NCBI GenBank assembly: GCA_903865465.1
Contig: CAIPJU010000451.1
Coordinates: 1-5,140 of the forward strand
Direction of reading: 5' to 3'
Source of the DNA: an uncultured Bacteroidota bacterium
GTDB taxonomy: Bacteria; Bacteroidota; Bacteroidia; Bacteroidales; VadinHA17
Length of the DNA stretch: 5,140 nucleotides
Within the stretch, counting starts at the first letter, position 1, and every line of letters begins with the position of its first letter. Positions 1-4,125 of the stretch are shown here, piece after piece. The notes under the pieces are model-generated. The model ran no database searches. It was not told where the DNA came from and worked only from the letters and a program-made list of their open reading frames with translations. A program made the position numbers and the translations under genes.

Positions 1-162
1 AGCTGTGCCTGCCCTGTCAAACTCTGCCACAACATTTATATCGGAGGTGGAGCCGATTTTTTTCATGTCAGCCAGATCAGTAATTCCCTTGGCATCAAGA
101 TTATTATCGCCAGCCATGTATACCATGACGGTCCATTTCTTTTTTGAAACCATGCTATCCAT
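1..162 (-). CDS. Clostripain-family (C11) cysteine peptidase, N-terminal part only
   Basis: Only the first 54 codons are inside the window; the gene continues past the left edge. The frame is open from the ATG at 162-160 to base 1, and an in-frame TAA lies 6 nt upstream of that ATG, so the start is 162 or the second ATG at 153. The translation carries the N-terminal strand signature of peptidase family C11: W10-T-V-M-V-Y-M-A-G-D19-N-N-L-D23, then an acidic/hydrophobic helix, then V44-V-A-E-F-D-R50. These are the first strands of the caspase-like fold of clostripain relatives, which cleave after basic residues. The catalytic His and Cys lie beyond the window and cannot be checked. There is no signal peptide: the N-terminus is MDSMVSKKKW and leads straight into the core fold. 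The gene follows the CHAP-like hydrolase gene by 75 nt on the same strand and is probably co-transcribed. The family call is confident; activity and substrate are unknown. Confidence 0.85.
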   Translation of the reverse strand, partial: MDSMVSKKKWTVMVYMAGDNNLDAKGITDLADMKKIGSTSDINVVAEFDRAGTA

Positions 163-237
163 GTTAATTTAATTGTTTTATTATCAAACAGATATTACCT
201 AATTCCAGAAGATGAGCTGCTTAAAAACAACTTCAAA

Positions 238-1044
238 TCAGAGTAGTTTCACAATATAAATCAAATGATTCTTATAATCCCTTGAATACCTGCACACTTC
301 ACCACTATTTGCCGGACCAGTCTGATCACATGCATTTCCCTCGATAGTAGTTATTGTGGTCGCGGCACAGTCAATTACAAATCCTACATGAGTTGCGTCC
401 GAAGAGTCTTCGGGGTTCATAAGAAGAAACAGATCCCCCTTTTGTGGAACATAGAGGCCATTCAGTAAATCGTCTTTCTCAACCAGCCTGTTATTAATCC
501 TGGCATACTGAAGAATTCTGTCGCAGCTATAATATGAGGGATCGGGAAAATAGTCCTTATATGAAATCCCCAGACTGCTATAGGCTTGATCGAGAACAGT
601 TTCAACAAAGGCCGCACACCAGCTTTCTCCTTCTCTCCCATTCATATATGCCCTGACCCATGGACCGAGATTCGAATTTATTTCAGTCGGTTTCGACCTC
701 TCCTGCTGCCGTGCATATCCAACAACACGATTTCTCAGGTCATCATTATTGCAGAATGGGATAGTATCGAATGCATCACGCATAGGTCTGACCAGTTCCC
801 TCCATGTAAGGATTCCGACTATGCCATCAACCTCAAGTCCAAGGTGATACTGAAATTGTTTTACAGCCGTATCGGTTGCAGAACCAAAATCTCCGTCAAT
901 CGAAATCCTGAGGCTCCAGCTGGTATCATAGAACCTGCGGAGATTTATCCACTCCTGAATTCTTCTTACATCAGTACCTTTCTGTCCAAATTTTACTGCA
1001 GAAACAGGTTCTTTCAATTCGCTTAGATATTGCGTATTAATCAT
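238..1044 (-). CDS. Leaderless peptidoglycan-binding domain plus CHAP-like hydrolase (endolysin-like)
   Basis: This 268-residue protein has two recognisable parts. Residues about 16-85 form a PG_binding_1 domain: V-K-F-G-Q-K-G-T-D-V-R-R-I-Q, then I49-D-G-D-F-G54, F64-Q, and V72-D-G-I-V-G followed by T80-W. Residues about 105-268 look like a CHAP (cysteine/histidine amidohydrolase/peptidase) domain, with G127-P-W-V-R-A-Y, S141-W-C143-A-A-F-V as the catalytic Cys motif, T218-H219-V-G-F-V-I as the His motif, and E235-G-N237 as the polar residue. Such enzymes cleave peptidoglycan stem peptides or the amide bond to muramic acid. There is no signal peptide or lipobox, so the protein must reach the wall through a membrane pore, by lysis or by another exporter, as phage endolysins do. 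It lies 78 nt after the holin-like gene and 75 nt before the C11 peptidase gene. It has six cysteines (98, 143, 174, 226, 239, 251), many for a cytoplasmic protein. The exact bond cleaved cannot be told from sequence. Confidence 0.85.
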   Translation of the reverse strand: MINTQYLSELKEPVSAVKFGQKGTDVRRIQEWINLRRFYDTSWSLRISIDGDFGSATDTAVKQFQYHLGLEVDGIVGILTWRELVRPMRDAFDTIPFCNNDDLRNRVVGYARQQERSKPTEINSNLGPWVRAYMNGREGESWCAAFVETVLDQAYSSLGISYKDYFPDPSYYSCDRILQYARINNRLVEKDDLLNGLYVPQKGDLFLLMNPEDSSDATHVGFVIDCAATTITTIEGNACDQTGPANSGEVCRYSRDYKNHLIYIVKLL

Positions 1045-1098
1045 AGGACGTTTCTTAGATTAATATTTTCGTAACAGAACCAAATAAAAATCGCGTTC

Positions 1099-1121
1099 AA
1101 AGGATTAAAGAACAATCCTTT
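1099..1121 (-). terminator. Perfect hairpin right after the holin-like gene (weak terminator or processing site)
   Basis: Arms 1099-1106 and 1114-1121 are perfect inverted repeats of 8 bp around a 7-nt loop. On the transcribed strand it reads AAAGGATT, loop, AATCCTTT, beginning 1 nt after the stop codon of the holin-like gene. No proper U-run follows: only the TTT inside the 3' arm, then GAACGCG before a later T-rich stretch. It could be a leaky terminator, an mRNA-stabilising stem or a processing site that sets the ratio between the membrane protein and the hydrolase downstream. Seen directly: the inverted repeat. Inferred: any function. Confidence 0.35.
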
Positions 1122-1122
1122 A

Positions 1123-1458
1123 TCAGAACCATTTGTCCCAGATTGATCGTTTGGTTCTACCTGCAATTATCCCGGGAGCATGAGGATCTGGGGCTTTCCC
1201 GGACATCTGCATTATACCTGTCGCGCTTGCATATATCAGAAAACCATTGATAAACCCCATAACATAATTGACCCATTTTGCATCTGGGGTCACAGCTGCG
1301 CCAATAAGTCCAATTACAATTCCTATAATTAATCCAAGCCACTTAGGATTCCAGTTAAATGTATACTGGCAAACATTTGTAACAAGAGTAGTTATAGCAG
1401 TTGCTCCTGCAAGAGTGAGCATACTGTCAGTCGTAAAAAAATCACCGGGGACTGCCAT
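1123..1458 (-). CDS. Small three-segment membrane protein, holin-like
   Basis: This is a 111-residue hydrophobic protein. Three likely membrane segments are visible: about 13-31 (L-T-L-A-G-A-T-A-I-T-T-L-V), 40-57 (W-L-G-L-I-I-G-I-V-I-G-L-I-G) and 63-83 (V-N-Y-V-M-G-F-I-N-G-F-L-I-Y-A-S-A-T-G). A short basic tail R101-T-K-R-S-I-W-D-K-W-F follows, and the N-terminus is short and has no cleavable signal. Size, three segments, charged C-terminus, and the pattern of an AGA-x-x-I-T-T-L first helix and a last helix with NG...A-x-A-x-G are what is seen in small phage-type holins. The gene directly precedes the leaderless endolysin-like gene, the usual holin/endolysin neighbourhood. The start is the ATG at 1458, in an A/T-rich leader without Shine-Dalgarno sequence. 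No specific holin family is claimed; an alternative is an unrelated small membrane partner of the neighbouring proteases. Confidence 0.6.
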   Translation of the reverse strand: MAVPGDFFTTDSMLTLAGATAITTLVTNVCQYTFNWNPKWLGLIIGIVIGLIGAAVTPDAKWVNYVMGFINGFLIYASATGIMQMSGKAPDPHAPGIIAGRTKRSIWDKWF

Positions 1459-1486
1459 AATTAAAACTATTTTAGGTTATTAGTTG

Positions 1487-1504
1487 AAAATTCAGAAGAA
1501 TTTT
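1487..1504 (-). other. Perfect AT-rich hairpin between emfourin-like and holin-like genes
   Basis: On the transcribed strand it reads AAAATTC, TTCT, GAATTTT: a perfect 7-bp stem with a 4-nt loop, 45 nt past the inhibitor stop codon and 28 nt before the holin-like start. The stem is mostly A:T pairs, so it is weak, and no U-run follows beyond the TTTT of the arm itself. It may be a weak attenuator or a chance palindrome in AT-rich DNA. Confidence 0.3.
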
Positions 1505-1548
1505 ATTCCGTAATTGCGAACAGCATTACAAATTAGGGTGACAGAATA

Positions 1549-1809
1549 TTATTTTACAATCTTAAGGTTATCCTTTAATTTGTCAAAAAGCTCTTTATAT
1601 TCATCCGGAACTTTCTCGGGATCAATGGCTGTAGTTCTCTCTCCGATTTCCAATTCCCAGCTATTCCCATCCTTAATCCGGGGAGCTGAAGGATCTGCCT
1701 GAATTAAATCAAGCAGTCCGGTCAGCTCCTGTTCGGACATTTCTGTTTCAGTCTCGGCTTTTTTAATTAAAGGAATAAATCCACCTGATCTGACTAGCCT
1801 AATTTTCAT
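1549..1809 (-). CDS. Emfourin-like protein inhibitor of the M4 metallopeptidase
   Basis: This 86-residue soluble protein lies 9 nt downstream of the M4 peptidase gene on the same strand. It begins M-K-I-R-L-V-R7-S-G-G-F11, the N-terminal strand and glycine turn typical of emfourin, the small tight-binding inhibitor of protealysin first described from Serratia. The rest also fits: an acidic helix (E27-Q-E-L-T-G-L-L-D-L), A42-P-R, then W51-E-L-E-I and a second helix (V67-P-D-E-Y-K-E-L-F-D-K-L). It lacks a signal peptide, so it acts in the cytoplasm or is released with the peptidase. Known family role: genes for protealysin-like peptidases and emfourin are commonly paired, and the inhibitor binds the active enzyme. 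Inferred here: it keeps the neighbouring peptidase silent in the producing cell and is translated with it. The ATG at 1809 follows the peptidase TAA almost immediately, consistent with coupled expression. Confidence 0.85.
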   Translation of the reverse strand: MKIRLVRSGGFIPLIKKAETETEMSEQELTGLLDLIQADPSAPRIKDGNSWELEIGERTTAIDPEKVPDEYKELFDKLKDNLKIVK

Positions 1810-1818
1810 ATATAGTAT

Positions 1819-2904
1819 TTATACTTTTGCCGCAATCCATCCCTGTTTAACAGCAGTGACTTCAGGGCTGTTTAATCCAAATAATTTCTCTGCATGCACG
1901 ATGGAGAGGTTTTTAACATCAACAAACTGTGCGTCCTGAGCCAGACTTTCATCGGTTAAAACAGCATACCAAATCCTTCCAGCCTTATCCCACGAATATC
2001 CGCCCATATTATAAGCTGCAACATAAAATGCAAAGTTAGGAATTCCAGAGTTGATATGTACACCTCCGTAATCGCCCTGAGAAGTATCGGGAAGGTCAAC
2101 ATATTTATCCATGGTAGCAGGCTGAGGGTCAGTACCCAGAAGAGGATGGTTAACATATCCTGTACCGGGAGCTTTCATGCTTCTCAAGGCATACTGTTTA
2201 CCCTTCAGGACGTTCTCGCCAATCAGCCAGTCTGCAGTTTTAACATCCTGATTTAAGAAACGTTGTTTTATCATTATTCCGAAGATATCGGAAAAGGACT
2301 CATTTAAGGCACCCGACTGTTTTGAATATTCAAGGTTAGCCTCATGTTCTGTTACACCGTGAGTAAGTTCATGGCCGATAACATCCATATCGCTGGTAAA
2401 GCTCGCGAAGATAACTCCGTCGCCATCGCCATATACCATACGGCGACCATCCCAGTAAGCATTTTCCATCTTTCTATCGTAATGAATATACTGGCTTATT
2501 GTCATACCCTTATTGTCGATAGAATTCCTGCCAAAGAGCTGGAAATAGAAATCCCAGGATGCTTTGCCACCTGCAATAACGTTTTTGGCATCTTTGGAAG
2601 TAACAGCCTGGTTGGTCGTAGAATCATACAACAATTTTGCGTGTGTAAAGTCGGTCCGGTGTTTGTTGTCATAAACAGACATTTGAAGGACAGCGGGACC
2701 AGTAACTCCCGATATTACACCCAAAACAGTTTTAGCATGGTCAGTCGATGCCTGGAAGAAGGCCCTGTCGCTGCGGTAACGATTGCTTCTGAAGCTGGAG
2801 TTGACAGCAAGGTCGGCAATTTCCTTATTGTCCGACAGCATCAGTTTGTCGAGCATGTGGGGAGGAATGATGCAGTGAATTGGATTGAAATGATTTTTAC
2901 ACAT
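1819..2904 (-). CDS. Protealysin-like M4 (thermolysin-family) zinc metallopeptidase precursor
   Basis: This 361-residue protein has the full M4 active site. H178-E-L-T-H182 gives two zinc ligands and the catalytic Glu179. N201-E202-S-F-S-D206 supplies the third ligand, Glu202. H283 in G-G-V-H-I-N-S-G is the transition-state His, and Y193 and R241 match thermolysin Tyr157 and Arg203. The substrate-binding strand N148-A-Y-W-D and Y158-G-D-G-D-G are also present. Instead of the roughly 200-residue prosequence and signal peptide of thermolysin, it has a short propeptide of about 50-70 residues. That propeptide carries C11-I-I-P-P-H-M-L18, the motif of protealysin-type precursors, so the enzyme is probably made as a leaderless, self-processed zymogen. 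The only two cysteines (2 and 11) are both in the propeptide. The start is the ATG at 2904; an in-frame TAA lies 18 nt upstream. It is the first gene of the unit and overlaps none of its neighbours. Such enzymes are broad endopeptidases preferring hydrophobic residues at P1'; the physiological substrate is unknown. Confidence 0.96.
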   Translation of the reverse strand: MCKNHFNPIHCIIPPHMLDKLMLSDNKEIADLAVNSSFRSNRYRSDRAFFQASTDHAKTVLGVISGVTGPAVLQMSVYDNKHRTDFTHAKLLYDSTTNQAVTSKDAKNVIAGGKASWDFYFQLFGRNSIDNKGMTISQYIHYDRKMENAYWDGRRMVYGDGDGVIFASFTSDMDVIGHELTHGVTEHEANLEYSKQSGALNESFSDIFGIMIKQRFLNQDVKTADWLIGENVLKGKQYALRSMKAPGTGYVNHPLLGTDPQPATMDKYVDLPDTSQGDYGGVHINSGIPNFAFYVAAYNMGGYSWDKAGRIWYAVLTDESLAQDAQFVDVKNLSIVHAEKLFGLNSPEVTAVKQGWIAAKV

Positions 2905-3026
2905 GGGTTTTAATGATTTTGGTTAATTTATTTAGTAAGACTAAGAATATCATATAAATAAATCCTAGAAAACTCCGGAAACCATAAACAATGGCGAAAT
3001 TTCATCTGCAGTACTTACCTTATTTT

Positions 3027-3074
3027 AAAACGATTAATGAAGTTATTTATTTTTATAAAACGTTAATTAATGAA
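3027..3074. repeat. Imperfect direct repeat in the peptidase leader, possible operator
   Basis: On the + strand, AAAACGATTAATGAA at 3027-3041 recurs at 3057-3074 as AAAACG, an extra TTA, then ATTAATGAA. The two copies are identical apart from the 3-nt insertion, and their starts are 30 bp apart, close to three helical turns. They lie between the candidate promoter and the peptidase start, inside the predicted transcript leader. This could be a repressor or activator site pair, or chance similarity in AT-rich DNA. Confidence 0.4.
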
Positions 3075-3117
3075 AACTATTTTAGCCCTATACGTTTAAT
3101 AACTGACCTCACGATAC

Positions 3118-3149
3118 CAAAATTACTAAATTTTCAGAGTGAGAACAAA
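3118..3149 (-). promoter_or_regulatory. Candidate Bacteroidota-type promoter for the M4 peptidase unit
   Basis: On the minus strand, TTTG at 3149-3146 is followed after 20 nt by TAATTTTG at 3125-3118. This fits the Bacteroidota housekeeping promoter (-33 TTTG, -7 TAnnTTTG). Transcription would start at about 3110-3114, giving a leader of roughly 207 nt before the ATG at 2904. I found no full TAnnTTTG on the minus strand in the four other intergenic gaps, which supports one promoter here and read-through into the genes downstream. Confidence 0.5.
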
Positions 3150-3216
3150 TAAAAATCATTTAGGTCCAACAATAAACTCTATGGCAAAGGTTACTATTTC
3201 CAATAACAAGATTTTA

Positions 3217-4077
3217 TTATACTGTAAATCGGGGTGTAATTTCAATAAAATGATTGATATTCAACTGGTCATAGGGACTAATAAAACACATATCGCTATT
3301 TTCAATAAAATTAAGACAAGGCCTGATGTGAAGCCTTAGCTTCTTATTATGTGAAACAGAACCGTGAAAACTGACAATTAATGACCCTTGAATCATGGGT
3401 CCGTACTGATCTAAAACTTTTCTGTTTATATGCCATTCAACTGCATAGTTGTTTTTTAACTGATCAAGGTATTTATACAGATACCAGTTTTTACCATTAT
3501 CATCAGAATCCACAAAATTGGTCAGCATATTAGCAGTACTAAAAACGTCGGAGGCTATTTTACTGTAATCTTTAGATGTATTTGCAAGTGATTTCAGACT
3601 CGTACTTATATTTTCCCTGTTTCTTTCGAACCATGAACCGGTACTTTTTGATGGATTCAGACATAATAAATTGGCTCCTATAATCTGAACAAAAATATCT
3701 GACCCGTCAATCCCGGTTTGATCGGTCACTGTTTCAAAGACAAGTTGCAGTTTAATTGTGTTCTCCTCACTCAACTTCGATTTCCAATCCCAGAAAATCA
3801 TTTTATCTTTCTGATGGAAACAGGAAATTCCAAAAAGCCAGTCATAACGATAGGTCTTTGCCGGATCGCTGATATAACTAACCGGGAGATCAATTATCTC
3901 AGGAGATTCTTCACCAATAAGTGAAGTGTGCAACTTCAAATACCTGGAAGTATTAACCTTGTGATGATCGTTTTCAAAATTCTCTTTATCAATATTGAAT
4001 CTGGAACATTTAGCATCCTGCCGATCGAAATTGTCGATTCTGATATCCAGGATATTTGTTAAAACCTTATTAGCCAT
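3217..4077 (-). CDS. Conserved-looking hypothetical soluble protein, family not recognised
   Basis: This 286-residue protein has no signal peptide, no membrane segment and no motif I can assign. Three regions are visible. Residues 1-140 are polar and strand-rich (for example Y78-D-W-L-F-G-I and K109-L-Q-L-V-F-E). Residues about 150-190 are a Ser/Thr/Asn-rich, probably helical stretch (F150-E-R-N-R-E-N-I and A175-S-D-V-F-S). Residues 198-286 are aromatic- and strand-rich, with W198-Y-L-Y-K-Y-L-D, V213-E-W-H-I-N-R-K, G231-S-L-I-V-S-F-H-G and L247-R-L-H-I-R-P. Alternating hydrophobic residues in the last part suggest a beta-sandwich, which is inference. The start is the ATG at 4077, with AGGG about 6 nt upstream as a possible weak ribosome site. 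It lies 48 nt after the right-edge gene and is probably co-transcribed with it. The 312-nt gap behind it probably separates it from the peptidase unit. Confidence 0.8.
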   Translation of the reverse strand: MANKVLTNILDIRIDNFDRQDAKCSRFNIDKENFENDHHKVNTSRYLKLHTSLIGEESPEIIDLPVSYISDPAKTYRYDWLFGISCFHQKDKMIFWDWKSKLSEENTIKLQLVFETVTDQTGIDGSDIFVQIIGANLLCLNPSKSTGSWFERNRENISTSLKSLANTSKDYSKIASDVFSTANMLTNFVDSDDNGKNWYLYKYLDQLKNNYAVEWHINRKVLDQYGPMIQGSLIVSFHGSVSHNKKLRLHIRPCLNFIENSDMCFISPYDQLNINHFIEITPRFTV

Positions 4078-4125
4078 ATTAACCCTATATTATTCAAAAT
4101 GAGTAATCCTTATCAATAAGAGTCA

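Larger units (their letters stand above)
2905..3216. other. 312-nt intergenic leader region of the peptidase unit
   Basis: This is the only long non-coding gap in the window and is clearly more AT-rich than the genes. It holds a candidate promoter (3118-3149) and an imperfect direct repeat (3027-3074). No convincing terminator for the upstream gene was found; a weak imperfect stem lies at about 3191-3208 and has no T-run. A 25-codon ATG reading frame (3005-2928) is present but has no supporting evidence. If the promoter is real, the peptidase mRNA would carry a leader of roughly 200 nt. Confidence 0.6.

Noticed and set aside
163..237. A partial inverted repeat (GAAG-type arms) after the CHAP-like gene, considered as terminator
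   Set aside because: The arms are short and mismatched with a long loop and no T-run behind them; too weak to call.
586..1026. A 146-codon open frame on the + strand opposite the CHAP-like hydrolase gene
   Set aside because: Antisense to clearly recognisable PG-binding and CHAP motifs; its translation has no recognisable domain.
1..2904. Classification of the block as a prophage lysis region
   Set aside because: Apart from the holin-like and endolysin-like pair, no phage structural, packaging, replication or integration gene is visible, and the neighbours are peptidases with an inhibitor.
2344..2913. A 189-codon open frame on the + strand opposite the M4 peptidase gene
   Set aside because: It lies within and antisense to a gene with a complete, conserved active site, and its product resembles no family. 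It is a shadow frame.
2928..3005. A 25-codon minus-strand frame in the peptidase leader (starts M-K-F-R-H-C)
   Set aside because: No good ribosome site, no coupling to the next start, and no family resemblance. A frame of this length is expected by chance.
3191..3208. An imperfect GTTA/TAAC stem just after the unrecognised gene, considered as its terminator
   Set aside because: Only about five or six pairs including a wobble, no T-run, and low stability.
3241..3310. The 10-mer TTCAATAAAA occurs at 3241 and 3301, exactly 60 bp apart
   Set aside because: Both copies are inside the coding region of the unrecognised gene and encode a recurring F-I-E. Nothing else around them is repeated, so chance and codon bias suffice.
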